Assembly (NCBI RefSeq): GCF_041295575.1
Contig: NZ_CP160452.1
Span: 2,170,001 to 2,234,000, forward strand
Source of the DNA: Sporosarcina pasteurii
GTDB taxonomy: Bacteria > Bacillota > Bacilli > Bacillales_A > Planococcaceae
Direction: 5' to 3'
DNA: 64,000 nucleotides
Part shown: piece by piece, positions 26,548-36,937 of the stretch
Position numbering within the stretch: position 1 is the first letter of the stretch
Layout: every line of letters starts with the position of its first letter
Notes under the pieces: generated by a model
What the model saw: the letters and a program-made list of their open reading frames with translations, nothing else
Databases searched by the model: none
Told to the model about the DNA's origin: nothing
Made by a program: the position numbers and the translations under genes

Positions 26548-27905
26548 TTTACCGTTTCCCCTTTCTGAGCTGTCAGCCAATCTTCAACGATTGATGTCGT
26601 ATACGTACCTTGAATAAAAGATTCTTCATTAAGAATCTCTGTAAAAAATGGTAGATTCGTTTTTAACCCTTCTATATTCAATGTAGATAAATAGGCTTTT
26701 GATTTTTCAATTGCCTCTTCCCTCGTAGGTGCATGTACAATTACTTTGGATATTAACGGATCATAAAATGGCGTTACTTTTCCGTTTTCTGCATACCCAT
26801 TATCTACCCGAATATCTTCGTCATGCCCAAGGTCTAATTTTGTAATTTCCCCTGGCGAAGGCATGAAAGTTTTTGGATCTTCCGCATAAACACGGAATTC
26901 AAGTGCATGCCCATTCAGTTTAATTTGCTGTTGGTCTTTTACCGGTAATTCATTTCCTCTAGCAACTTCAATTTGCCACTCTACAAGGTCGTACCCAGTA
27001 ACTTCTTCAGTAATTGGATGTTCAACCTGCAATCGAGTATTCATTTCTAGAAAATAAATTTGTTCAGACTCATCAACAATAAACTCAACCGTGCCAGCAT
27101 TTTTATAATTTACTGCTTTCGCTGCATTTACCGCAGCTTCAAACAGTTGTGCCCTTGCTTCTTCAGATAAACTAGGCGACGGCGATTCTTCTATCACTTT
27201 TTGATTTCGTCTTTGAACGGAACAGTTTCGCTCAAATAAATGGACAATATTTCCGTAATAATCTCCGAAAACTTGTACTTCAATATGTCTTGCATTCGTA
27301 ATAAACTTCTCTAAAAAAACTGCATCGCTACCAAAATACATTTTCGCTCTATTTTTTACCGAGTCAAATTGTTGACCGAGCGCTTGCTCATCCTCACATC
27401 GAACCATGCCTACGCCCCCACCGCCAGCACTCGCTTTCAACATAACCGGATAGCCTATTTCTGCCGCAATACGTTTTGCATCTTCCAAAGAGGTGACCCC
27501 GTCATCTGTACCAGGAACAACCGGTACGGATGCTTCTTGCATCGTTTGACGAGCCTCTATTTTATCCCCCATTTTTTGAATCGTCGTCGCATCAGGACCG
27601 ATAAAAATAATCCCAGCCTTTTGTACCTGTTCAACAAACATTGCATTCTCGGACAAAATTCCATATCCAGGGTGAATTGCATCGACATTTTCCCGAATTG
27701 CAATGTCTATAATTTCTTGCCCTTTTAGATAGGATTGCTGGATAGGCGGCGGACCTATAAGAAATGCATGATCCGCTTCTTTCACAAACGGCATTTCTGC
27801 ATCTGCCTCCGAATAAACTGCAACCGTCTCAACCCCTAAACGCTTACACGTTTTGATGATTCGACTTGCAATTTCCCCACGATTTGCAATGAGCACTTTT
27901 TTCAT
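26544..27905 (-). CDS. Biotin carboxylase subunit of acyl-CoA carboxylase
   Basis: ATP-grasp enzyme that carboxylates the carrier biotin. The 453-residue protein opens MKKVLIANRGEIASRIIKTCKRLG. It has the glycine-rich ATP loop KASAGGGGVGMVRC (about 158-171), the EKFITNARHIEVQVFGD segment, ERNCSVQRRNQKVIEESPSP and FLEMNTRLQVEHPITEEVTG. It is the YngH/AccC type. It leads a three-gene block and shares a probable operon with the crotonase-family gene 137 bases upstream. A CcpA-type cre lies in that gap. Confidence 0.95.
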   Translation of the reverse strand: MKKVLIANRGEIASRIIKTCKRLGVETVAVYSEADAEMPFVKEADHAFLIGPPPIQQSYLKGQEIIDIAIRENVDAIHPGYGILSENAMFVEQVQKAGIIFIGPDATTIQKMGDKIEARQTMQEASVPVVPGTDDGVTSLEDAKRIAAEIGYPVMLKASAGGGGVGMVRCEDEQALGQQFDSVKNRAKMYFGSDAVFLEKFITNARHIEVQVFGDYYGNIVHLFERNCSVQRRNQKVIEESPSPSLSEEARAQLFEAAVNAAKAVNYKNAGTVEFIVDESEQIYFLEMNTRLQVEHPITEEVTGYDLVEWQIEVARGNELPVKDQQQIKLNGHALEFRVYAEDPKTFMPSPGEITKLDLGHDEDIRVDNGYAENGKVTPFYDPLISKVIVHAPTREEAIEKSKAYLSTLNIEGLKTNLPFFTEILNEESFIQGTYTTSIVEDWLTAQKGETVK

Positions 27906-27968
27906 ATTTTATCCCCCTAACGTAATGAAAGTGAATTTCGCTCCCCACATTCTAGTTTACACGATAAT

Positions 27969-27982
27969 AGAAAGCGTTTTCA
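27969..27982. promoter_or_regulatory. cre site (CcpA) before the carboxylase genes
   Basis: AGAAAGCGTTTTCA differs from the cre consensus TGWAANCGNTNWCA at one position only. It lies 64 bases before the biotin-carboxylase start in the gap between it and the crotonase-family gene. Carbon-catabolite control of acyl-CoA use is inferred. Confidence 0.6.
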
Positions 27983-28041
27983 ACCTTTGTCTGAAAAAAA
28001 CCACTTTTCCTACGTTTCAATCTACATAAAACAGATGTCCA

Positions 28042-28809
28042 TCATTCCTTCGTACTTTTTCGAAGGAAGCGAGCAACCGCCTCGTGATGTGCATCACTTT
28101 CCCATAATACCGAACATTGTCGTGCTTCTTCTTGCATACGATCGCGTAAAAAGTCGGCTGTCCATTTTCGTATCGCTACTTTTTTATATGCCCTATGTAC
28201 GGATGGGTGAATCGTAGACATTTTTTCAAGAAATTGCTGCAGTCCTTCCTCAGCACTACCTTCAAATAACGCCGTAGCCCATTCTACTTGAAGCATTTCC
28301 TCAGCACTATGTAACCTCGCTTCTGATAACAATTTGAATACGCGGTCATGCTTCCCATCTTTTTCAAACAGTAATGTTGCGCCACCCCATCCTGTAGTGA
28401 TGGCTAACGTTCCTTGGATAAACCCTGCTTTCGCTTTTTTCGAGACAACTCGATAATCACATGCCATCGCGAGTTCACAACCTCCACCTACAGCTGTGCC
28501 ATTTACAAGCGCAATGACAGGCATTGGTAACGTCGCTAACCGAAATAATACGTGAGCCATTCTACTTAACATCGGAAAAGCATCTTCCGCCGTCCATAAT
28601 GTCTGATATTCTGATAAGTCTCCACCTGAACAAAAAGCTTCTTCTCCAACTCCCGTAACAACTACGTAAGAAATATCAGAATTGCCCTCAACTCGATCCA
28701 AGAAATTTTCTAAACCATTTACAACTTCTGTATTAATTGCATTTCTTCTTTCTGGACGATCAATAATAAATTTTGCAATCCCATTATTGAGTTCAATTTG
28801 ATATGCCAT
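28042..28809 (-). CDS. Enoyl-CoA hydratase/isomerase (crotonase) family protein
   Basis: Crotonase-fold protein (255 residues, start MAYQIELNNGIAKFI with GAGGGG upstream). The oxyanion-hole segments are EEAFCSGGDLSEYQ (about 63) and ALVNGTAVGGGCELAMACDYRVV (about 108). The next segment is FIQGTLAITTGWGGATLL; WGG in place of the usual hydratase acid pattern recalls methylmalonyl/ethylmalonyl-CoA decarboxylases more than true hydratases. Placed before acyl-CoA carboxylase genes, it might repair carboxylation by-products; this is inference. Upstream frame to 28896 is open but lies over the rpmF terminator. Confidence 0.85.
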   Translation of the reverse strand: MAYQIELNNGIAKFIIDRPERRNAINTEVVNGLENFLDRVEGNSDISYVVVTGVGEEAFCSGGDLSEYQTLWTAEDAFPMLSRMAHVLFRLATLPMPVIALVNGTAVGGGCELAMACDYRVVSKKAKAGFIQGTLAITTGWGGATLLFEKDGKHDRVFKLLSEARLHSAEEMLQVEWATALFEGSAEEGLQQFLEKMSTIHPSVHRAYKKVAIRKWTADFLRDRMQEEARQCSVLWESDAHHEAVARFLRKSTKE

Positions 28810-28843
28810 TCTTGTGCACCCCTCTGCTTCTTTTTTTGATATT

Positions 28844-28879
28844 AAAAAAAGACTACCAAGAGCCATGGTCTCTAGGTAG
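28844..28879 (-). terminator. Terminator after rpmF
   Basis: The minus strand forms CTACCTAGAGACC against GGCTCTTGGTAG with two mismatches and a short ATG loop, followed by TCTTTTTTT. It lies 65 bases after the rpmF stop and just before the crotonase-family gene. Confidence 0.75.
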
Positions 28880-28943
28880 CCTTTGAAAAGATACACTTCA
28901 AGTAATTGAAATGTCCTTTTTTAAAGTCATGGCCGAATCTTAA

Positions 28944-29117
28944 TTATTCGCCAGCAACTTCTTTTCCTTTGTAGTGTCCGCATGATTTACAAATGCGGTG
29001 CGCTAATTTTAATTCGCCACAGTTATCACATGAAGTCATACCCGGTACTTGTAATTTCTTGTGAGTACGGCGTTGTTTTGTAACTGTTTTAGATGTTCTT
29101 CTTTTTGGTACAGCCAT
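28944..29117 (-). CDS. rpmF: 50S ribosomal protein L32
   Basis: Zinc-ribbon ribosomal protein of the large subunit (57 residues) starting [20 protein letters not shown]. The four metal cysteines are in SCDNCGEL and RICKSCGHY, so this is the zinc-binding (C+) form. The start is the ATG eight bases after TAAGGAGG. It follows yceD by 26 bases, the conserved pair in most bacteria, and shares its promoter. Confidence 0.98.
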   Translation of the reverse strand: MAVPKRRTSKTVTKQRRTHKKLQVPGMTSCDNCGELKLAHRICKSCGHYKGKEVAGE

Positions 29118-29143
29118 CTGGGGCACCTCCTTAAACGAACTCT

Positions 29144-29674
29144 TTATTCGTCTTTATTCTCAAAAAAATCTGCCAAACCTGCAAGTCTTGGATCTACTTT
29201 CGCTTTACTCTCTTCTAATTGGGCACTATACGCCTCGTCAGTCGTATATGACCAACCTCTCCCTTCTACCTTCCCCATGTCTTCAGCTTGTTCACTGTAA
29301 ACTTGAAGCGGTATTTCAAGAAGGATTAGTTCTTCGAAAATAGGGTTCAACTCAACAAAATCCCCTTCGACAGGATGCATTTCATCATCTGCCTGAAGTA
29401 CATTTTCATCCCAAGCGAAAGCCTCGAATGAATTGATTGTAAACGGGAACTCTGCGTCTTCCCAAGTCCGTGAGCATGGCAATGTCATCGTCCCTTCAAG
29501 TTGAAAGTTGCACTCGACTTTACCTTCACCGATTTTGCAACTCCCAGTTACGTGAACGGGAGCGATAGCCCGTATTTCGGGATTCCGTTTGATGACGGAT
29601 TCAAGGTTCACCATTTCGTCAAATGGCATATGCCCTTGCCTGTATCTCTGCAATTGATTGATAGACCATTTCAT
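29144..29674 (-). CDS. ylbN: YceD/DUF177 family protein
   Basis: Member of the YceD family (DUF177), usually encoded before rpmF and linked to 23S rRNA accumulation. The 176-residue protein starts [20 protein letters not shown]. It has the core [37 protein letters not shown] (about 58-95) and the C-terminal [16 protein letters not shown]. The start is supported by GAGGTG seven bases upstream; a perfect sigma-A promoter begins about 28 bases further, so longer starts are excluded. Confidence 0.93.
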   Translation of the reverse strand: MKWSINQLQRYRQGHMPFDEMVNLESVIKRNPEIRAIAPVHVTGSCKIGEGKVECNFQLEGTMTLPCSRTWEDAEFPFTINSFEAFAWDENVLQADDEMHPVEGDFVELNPIFEELILLEIPLQVYSEQAEDMGKVEGRGWSYTTDEAYSAQLEESKAKVDPRLAGLADFFENKDE

Positions 29675-29701
29675 GTCGATCACCTCAAGACAACATTCTT
29701 G

Positions 29702-29730
29702 ATTATATAATGGGTAGAAAAAGATGTCAA
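29702..29730 (-). promoter_or_regulatory. Consensus sigma-A promoter of yceD-rpmF
   Basis: On the minus strand TTGACA (29725-29730), 17 bases, TATAAT (29702-29707): a full consensus match. It directs yceD-rpmF, whose start is 28 bases beyond the -10. Confidence 0.85.
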
Positions 29731-29739
29731 GATATTTTC

Positions 29740-29769
29740 TTGTCACTTCATCATCCCAATAGGTATAAT
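29740..29769 (+). promoter_or_regulatory. Sigma-A promoter of tmcAL
   Basis: TTGTCA (29740-29745) and TATAAT (29764-29769) with an 18-base spacer, 30 bases before the tmcAL start. It diverges from the yceD promoter; the two -35 elements are nine bases apart. Confidence 0.7.
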
Positions 29770-29798
29770 AAATTCATTGTAGCAAAGGAGTGAGCATT

Positions 29799-31016
29799 TT
29801 GAAAGCAACAGGAATCGTTGTTGAATATAACCCATTCCATAATGGGCATAAACTTCACGCGACAGAAGCGCGCAAAACAACAAATGCCCAAGTGATTATT
29901 GCCGTGATGAGCGGAAATTTTCTACAAAGAGGAGAACCCGCTTTTGTAGACAAATGGACACGAACTAAAATGGCATTACAAAATGGTGTCGATATCGTTT
30001 TTGAACTTCCCTACGCCTTTGCAACAGCCCATGCACCGACCTTTGCTGAAGGAGCCATTAAGATTTTAGATGCGGCCTGCTGCGATTTTTACTGTTTCGG
30101 AAGTGAAGATGGATACATTCAGCCATTTGAAAATAGTATGGCGTTACTTAACAACCAGCATACGCAGTACGAACAAAAAATTAAAGAAGCGGTTCAACAT
30201 GGGATCAGTTATCCCCAGGCAGTAAATGCGGCCTATAAAGAAGCAGTTCAAACCGACAACACCAATCGCCCCTTTGTAGACCTAACTAAGCCGAATAATA
30301 TTTTAGGCTTTCATTATATGCAAGCTGCAGAACAAATACATTCAACCATGCAAGCAACAACAATTCAACGCATTGGGGCTTCTTATCACGACGAGGAATT
30401 GAGTGATCAAAGAATTGCAAGCGCAACTGGCATTCGAAAATCCTACTTTGAAACGCACACATTACACGACACGCAAAGGTTTCTCCCAGAGAGCGTTCAC
30501 CATCTTCTGAAGGCTTGGCAGGGCGACCATTCAACTTTCGGCAGCTGGAAGTCCTTCTATCCACTATTACGCCTTACGATCTTACGAGATGGACCTAAAC
30601 GCCTCGCACATATCGCAGACGTCACAGAAGGCATCGAGAACCTTTTTTACCGTGCAGCCGTCAATCACGATACCTTTGATGGCTTTATGAATACAGTCAA
30701 ATCCAAACGCTATACGTGGACGCGTATACAACGGATGCTCACACATATTTTTACGGGCTATACGTATAACACTCGTTCAAAAATTAACACCCCTACCTAC
30801 TTACGATTATTAGGCATGTCACAAGCTGGGCGTCTTTATTTAAACGAACAGAAAAAGAACTTTAAGCTTCCGATTGTCAGCAAGGTTTCTTCTTTTTCCG
30901 ATTCTTCACTGGATATTGATATTCATGCCGCCAATCTATACGCATTAGGACTAGGTAAATCAGAAATGAATTTAGATTATAAAAACATCCCAATCTTCCT
31001 CCGCGAATCACAGTAA
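29799..31016 (+). CDS. tmcAL: tRNA(Met) cytidine acetate ligase TmcAL (YlbM)
   Basis: Enzyme that forms N4-acetylcytidine at the wobble base of elongator tRNA-Met using acetate and ATP. The 405-residue protein begins KATGIVVEYNPFHNGHKLHA, with the nucleotidyltransferase HxGH (HNGH). It continues with AVMSGNFLQRGEPAFVDKWTRTKMAL and FELPYAFATAHAPTFAEGAI, then the C-terminal NTRSKINTPTYLRLLGMSQAG. A TTG eight bases after AAAGGAG is chosen over a GTG three codons upstream that overlaps the ribosome site. It diverges from yceD. Confidence 0.95.
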   Translation: MKATGIVVEYNPFHNGHKLHATEARKTTNAQVIIAVMSGNFLQRGEPAFVDKWTRTKMALQNGVDIVFELPYAFATAHAPTFAEGAIKILDAACCDFYCFGSEDGYIQPFENSMALLNNQHTQYEQKIKEAVQHGISYPQAVNAAYKEAVQTDNTNRPFVDLTKPNNILGFHYMQAAEQIHSTMQATTIQRIGASYHDEELSDQRIASATGIRKSYFETHTLHDTQRFLPESVHHLLKAWQGDHSTFGSWKSFYPLLRLTILRDGPKRLAHIADVTEGIENLFYRAAVNHDTFDGFMNTVKSKRYTWTRIQRMLTHIFTGYTYNTRSKINTPTYLRLLGMSQAGRLYLNEQKKNFKLPIVSKVSSFSDSSLDIDIHAANLYALGLGKSEMNLDYKNIPIFLRESQ

Positions 31017-31020
31017 CCGA

Positions 31021-31058
31021 AAAAGCTTGTAGGACCCAACCGTGTCCTACAAGCTTTT
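31021..31058. terminator. Bidirectional terminator between tmcAL and pbuX
   Basis: A 15-base stem AAAAGCTTGTAGGAC/GTCCTACAAGCTTTT flanked by A and T runs, four bases past the tmcAL stop and four before the end of pbuX. It serves both convergent genes. Confidence 0.93.
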
Positions 31059-31061
31059 TTA

Positions 31062-32965
<1,904 letters not shown>

Positions 32966-33035
32966 TCAAATATGAAACGTACCTTGTCTAACTTTGTCAT
33001 GTCCTCGGACTTTGATGATGTTTCACATTTACAAA

Positions 33036-33097
33036 ACACAAAAAGCCCGAAGATCATGCATCCATTCATAACTTGAGTGGAGCAATGTTCTTCGAGC
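33036..33097 (-). terminator. Riboswitch expression-platform terminator before xpt
   Basis: The minus strand pairs GCTCGAAGA with TCTTCGGGC (nine pairs, one G-T) across a long loop, then TTTTTGTGTTTT. It lies between the aptamer and the xpt start. In guanine-off riboswitches ligand binding promotes this terminator. Confidence 0.75.
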
Positions 33098-33160
33098 AAC
33101 TAATCGAAAGAATTTGAAAAAGAGACATTTCGCATATACAAAAGGCTCTTTCCATTGCTA

Positions 33161-33227
33161 CTCATAGTCGATTTGTTTAAGGCAAATCGGTAGAAACTTG
33201 CAGGCCATATTCCCGCGATTATATGAG
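33161..33227 (-). ncRNA. Purine (guanine-class) riboswitch aptamer
   Basis: On the minus strand the 67-base aptamer begins CTCATATAATCGCGGGAATA. P1 pairs CTCATA with TATGAG, P2 pairs GCGGG with CCTGC, and P3 is a perfect seven-pair CGATTTG/CAAATCG stem. The joining bases AAGTTTCTACC and GACTATGAG are invariant. The C in GACTATG (position 74 in xpt numbering) predicts guanine/hypoxanthine rather than adenine binding. The rest of the 560-base gap 32951-33510 holds the terminator, a promoter, and no gene that I can see. Confidence 0.95.
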
Positions 33228-33249
33228 TGAATGTCATTAGAATGTCCTT

Positions 33250-33277
33250 ATTGTAACATGCATTATTCGTATTTCAA
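33250..33277 (-). promoter_or_regulatory. Sigma-A promoter of the xpt-pbuX leader
   Basis: On the minus strand TTGAAA (33272-33277), 16 bases, TACAAT (33250-33255), with the extended -10 TGT just upstream. The expected start point is about 15 bases before the aptamer. Confidence 0.7.
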
Positions 33278-33510
33278 TAGGGTAATAAAGTAAATAATAA
33301 TTCTTATTCTTCTTCAAATTAGTTGATTATATCTATTTCTAGACAAAGAATTTTTATCGATATCCGAACAAAACTGAGTTCCACCTTGGGTAAATGCTCC
33401 CTAAATGCAATGCTAGCTGTTCGGTACACATGATTTTTTTCAAAAAGCAAACTCGTCTATCGTTTCGACTAACATAGCGAAATACGCGAACGTTTCAAGA
33501 AAGTAAAATA

Positions 33511-34584
33511 TCATTGTCCGGATTTCAAGCCTGATGATTTCGGTTGTAAATCATTCAAATAGTTAAGCGCATCATCGATGGTCTTGACTGGAACGATTTT
33601 CATGTTTGTTCCAATTGCCTTTGCAGTTTGTAAAGCCTCTTCATAGTTGGATTGAATTCCAGGATTCGCTCGCCTTACTTCTTCTGGTATTTCATCATGA
33701 GGTGCGAAAAAGATTTCGATGCCATCTTTGTCTGCAGCCATCACCTTGAAATCCGCACCACCAATTCGTCCTACTGTACCATCCTCTAATATCTCTCCAG
33801 TTCCTGCGATATGATAACCTTTCGTAATATCTCTATCATCAAGTAGGCGATTTAGTATTTCCAACGTAAACATTAAGCCTGCTGAAGGTCCGCCAATATT
33901 GGACGTATGAATCGTTACTTCAGGTTTTGTTGTCACATTCCGGTCTTCTTGAAATTGTATACCAAGCCCAACTCGTCCATCACCGTTAGGGATTTCTTGC
34001 AATGCGACAACTACATCAAGCATTTCTTCATTTCGCTCGATTGTTAATTGAACTTCCTCTCCAAGTTGCTTCTCGGAAATAAGCGCAACAAACTCACCTG
34101 AAGTCGACAGTTTGATACCGTCAATTTCATGAATAATATCCCCCATTTCTAATATATTGGAAGATGCCCCATTCTGAAGAACTTGCATGACAACAACGCC
34201 GTTCAATTCAATATCGATTGGAATACCAGCTTTCCCAAACGCCACGGTAATTGCGTTAAACTGTGAATCAGACATTAATCGTTTTTGACGCAGATTATAT
34301 TCTGCCTCATTTTCGCCATGTCTTCTCACATTTTTCGCAGGCAATAATTTATGTTTATCGGAAAATCTCGAAAGCGCATAAGTAATAGGTGTCGTCTTAG
34401 ACAGAGATATCGTCATTAAACTAAATGTTCCAATATCCTGCTCATCTCCACCAACTACTTCTACAAGAGGTGCAAGGTCATAAGCACCTCCGGGTTGAGT
34501 AATATAACTATCCAGTGGATAAAAGAAGAGACCTGCTAGAACAGCTAAAATCATTGCTGAAATTCCTATTCTCTTCATTCTCAT
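33511..34584 (-). CDS. ylbL: YlbL, PDZ-containing Lon-family (S16) membrane protease
   Basis: SepM/YlbL-type protease: N-terminal membrane helix (about 5-23), a PDZ domain (about 115-190: VVMQVLQNGASSNILEMGDIIHEIDG) and a C-terminal S16 Lon-like domain. The catalytic dyad is visible: Ser in GGPSAGLMFTLEI (about 233) and Lys in GGADFKVMAADK (about 278). Length is 357 residues, near the 341 of B. subtilis. GGAGGTG precedes the ATG. Relatives cut division inhibitors or signal peptides; the substrate here is unknown. Confidence 0.93.
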   Translation of the reverse strand: MRMKRIGISAMILAVLAGLFFYPLDSYITQPGGAYDLAPLVEVVGGDEQDIGTFSLMTISLSKTTPITYALSRFSDKHKLLPAKNVRRHGENEAEYNLRQKRLMSDSQFNAITVAFGKAGIPIDIELNGVVVMQVLQNGASSNILEMGDIIHEIDGIKLSTSGEFVALISEKQLGEEVQLTIERNEEMLDVVVALQEIPNGDGRVGLGIQFQEDRNVTTKPEVTIHTSNIGGPSAGLMFTLEILNRLLDDRDITKGYHIAGTGEILEDGTVGRIGGADFKVMAADKDGIEIFFAPHDEIPEEVRRANPGIQSNYEEALQTAKAIGTNMKIVPVKTIDDALNYLNDLQPKSSGLKSGQ

Positions 34585-34653
34585 CTTGATGCACCTCCAT
34601 TTTAATTACTAGCATGTTCGTTTTTCGCATCACATATATACTATTATCGCTCT

Positions 34654-34696
34654 AAAAAAACAAAAGCGCAGATGTAACTTAAAGTAAACATCTACG
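34654..34696 (-). terminator. Minus-strand terminator upstream of ylbL
   Basis: The minus strand reads CGTAGATGT, 12-base loop, ACATCTGCG (nine pairs, one G-T), then CTTTTGTTTTTTT. It lies before the ylbL start and after the divergent ylbJ region. It may end antisense transcription through ylbJ from the rsmD-coaD side, or attenuate ylbL. Confidence 0.6.
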
Positions 34697-34796
34697 TAAG
34701 AAGTAAACAATCCACTAAAATTATGACGTTAGTTCCTACACCACTCAAAGTATGTTCTTCGTACTTCTCTCAAAACTAACGAAAGGAGCAGAGTGC

Positions 34797-34838
34797 ATGC
34801 ATAAAGAAACGAATCGTGGTATGCCTTCATTATTATGA
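34797..34838 (+). other. Thirteen-codon frame ahead of ylbJ (leader peptide or frameshifted N-terminus)
   Basis: ATG 34797 has a good ribosome site (AAAGGAG, seven to eight bases before) and encodes MHKETNRGMPSLL, ending TGA at 34836-34838. The ylbJ ATG overlaps it as ATGA and has no ribosome site of its own. So ylbJ is either translationally coupled to this peptide or has lost its frame here. A stem CGTTAGTT/AACTAACG (34727-34781) sits just before the ribosome site. Confidence 0.55.
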
Positions 34839-35725
34839 TTAATATCGTCATCATATGGGGTCTCATTTTTCTTTTCATTTTACAACCTGGCATCGCACAC
34901 GATGGAGCAGAAATCGGGGCGCGACTTTTTATCAATGCATTACTCCCTTATCTGCTACCCTATATTATTTTAACGCAGTGGTTACTAAAAACGTCCACCA
35001 CGAACTCAGATACAGCTATTTGGAAACGATATGTGAAAGCATATGTTTTAGGTTCCTTTGGTGGATTCCCAGTGGGTGCAGTAACAGTTTCTGAAATGAC
35101 AAAAAGAAATGAAATATCAACAAAACAGGGCGGACTACTTTTAGCAGCATGCCATGCACCTGGTCCAATGTTCATTATAGGATTTGTTGGCACTGAATTA
35201 CTCGGTGATCTTCGTAAAGGGTGGATGCTATTAATCGCCATTCATGTCGTCAACATATTATTTTTCTTGCTTATCTCTATTTTTTTAAACTCAAAAACAA
35301 AGTTGCCTAAGGCCAGTCTTTCTAACGCTCCAAAAAGCGGTGGAATCCCACTATTAGATGCAATTAAAGACAGTTCGAATGTCATCATTCTCGTTGCGAC
35401 TACTGTCATTTTTTTCTCATCACTCGGTGCAGTTTTAGCAAATCTCGTTGCGACTACATTTGATTTCGATACAGGGGTTACTCAAACAATTCTATTATCG
35501 TTTTTCGAAATGACTGCAGGCGTCCAGGAAGCTACTGTTCATTTAAGTCATTTCACTTTCTTTCCGCTACTCATTGCCGCAATTATTTCGGTGAACGGCT
35601 TAAGTATCCATATGCAAGTAGCCGTTATCGCAAAATCTGCAAACCTTTCGTTACGCCCGTATATTCTTGGTCGATTATGGAGCATTCTACTCGTTCCGAT
35701 TGTCTTTTACTTTTTACTGTCATGA
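34835..35725 (+). CDS. ylbJ: Sporulation integral membrane protein YlbJ
   Basis: Polytopic protein (296 residues, about eight helices) of the nucleoside-recognition (Gate) family; YlbJ is made in the mother cell under sigma-E and is needed for heat-resistant spores. Texts include GSFGGFPVGAVTVSEMTKRNEIS (about 71-93), ACHAPGPMFIIGFVG and LSFFEMTAGVQEAT. It is shorter than the roughly 400 residues in B. subtilis, and the frame starts without a ribosome site. The real N-terminus may be the preceding 13 codons joined by a frameshift at the TTATTATTATGATT run. Confidence 0.82.
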   Translation: MINIVIIWGLIFLFILQPGIAHDGAEIGARLFINALLPYLLPYIILTQWLLKTSTTNSDTAIWKRYVKAYVLGSFGGFPVGAVTVSEMTKRNEISTKQGGLLLAACHAPGPMFIIGFVGTELLGDLRKGWMLLIAIHVVNILFFLLISIFLNSKTKLPKASLSNAPKSGGIPLLDAIKDSSNVIILVATTVIFFSSLGAVLANLVATTFDFDTGVTQTILLSFFEMTAGVQEATVHLSHFTFFPLLIAAIISVNGLSIHMQVAVIAKSANLSLRPYILGRLWSILLVPIVFYFLLS

Positions 35726-35732
35726 ATATAGA

Positions 35733-35766
35733 AGGCTATCATTGATTTTATTTTTCATGATAGCCT
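35733..35766. terminator. Inverted repeat between convergent ylbJ and coaD
   Basis: A perfect nine-base stem AGGCTATCA/TGATAGCCT with a 16-base A/T-rich loop, eight bases after the ylbJ stop. Neither side has a proper T-run, so termination may be weak. Confidence 0.45.
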
Positions 35767-35896
35767 CTGCATCTAAATGCAAGATTCCACTCCGCGCACC
35801 CAACTTATGTATGTCCAAATTTAGCGAGTACATTATTTATGATAGATAACTTCATGCGCCTAATGCCCAGGCATTCACATTACGCTTTTGTTACGA

Positions 35897-36388
<492 letters not shown>

Positions 36389-36937
36389 TCATTTCCCATA
36401 TATTGTTAGCGCAATATTTCCATATGTATTTGTTTTTTTCAATTTAAATTCACCGTAGCACGGTGATAATTCCACTTTTTTATCATGTTCACATATAATA
36501 AGCGCTTGTTCCGAGAGAAGATTCAAATCTACAGCCTCCTGCACTAAGTCATAAAACCTTTCTTGTGCATAAGGAGGGTCTATAAATAATAAATCGATTT
36601 TTTTATTTTGCTTGCTTAGATATTTAAAAGCATTTCGTGCATCCGTTTTTTGAACATGAACCTTCTGTTCGTATCGACATTTTTCACTATTCAAACGAAT
36701 TATCTCACAAGCTGCTCGATTTTTCTCAAAAATATATGCCTCTTCCGCTCCCCTAGACAGCGCTTCTAATGAAAGCGCTCCGCTTCCTCCAAATAACTCT
36801 ACAACAACCCCCCCATCAAAAAAAGGTCCGATTATATTGAACATAGATTCTTTTACTTTATCTGAAGTCGGACGAGTATTTTCACCCTTTAAAGATTTTA
36901 ACGGCAACCCTCTGCGTTCTCCTGCTATGATTCTCAT
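36389..36937 (-). CDS. rsmD: 16S rRNA (guanine-966-N2) methyltransferase RsmD
   Basis: SAM-dependent methyltransferase of G966 in 16S rRNA. The 182-residue protein begins MRIIAGERRGLPLKS and has the substrate text RPTSDKVKESMFNIIG, the SAM loop VVELFGGSGALSLEALSRGA (about 45-64) and the catalytic LLFIDPPYAQERFY (about 116-129). Its ATG follows the stop of the upstream gene directly (TGAATG), with GAAGGAG inside that gene's end. Confidence 0.97.
   Translation of the reverse strand: MRIIAGERRGLPLKSLKGENTRPTSDKVKESMFNIIGPFFDGGVVVELFGGSGALSLEALSRGAEEAYIFEKNRAACEIIRLNSEKCRYEQKVHVQKTDARNAFKYLSKQNKKIDLLFIDPPYAQERFYDLVQEAVDLNLLSEQALIICEHDKKVELSPCYGEFKLKKTNTYGNIALTIYGK

Noticed and set aside
28810..28896. 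N-terminal extension of the crotonase-family gene
   Set aside because: It lies over the rpmF terminator, and GAGGGG supports the internal ATG.
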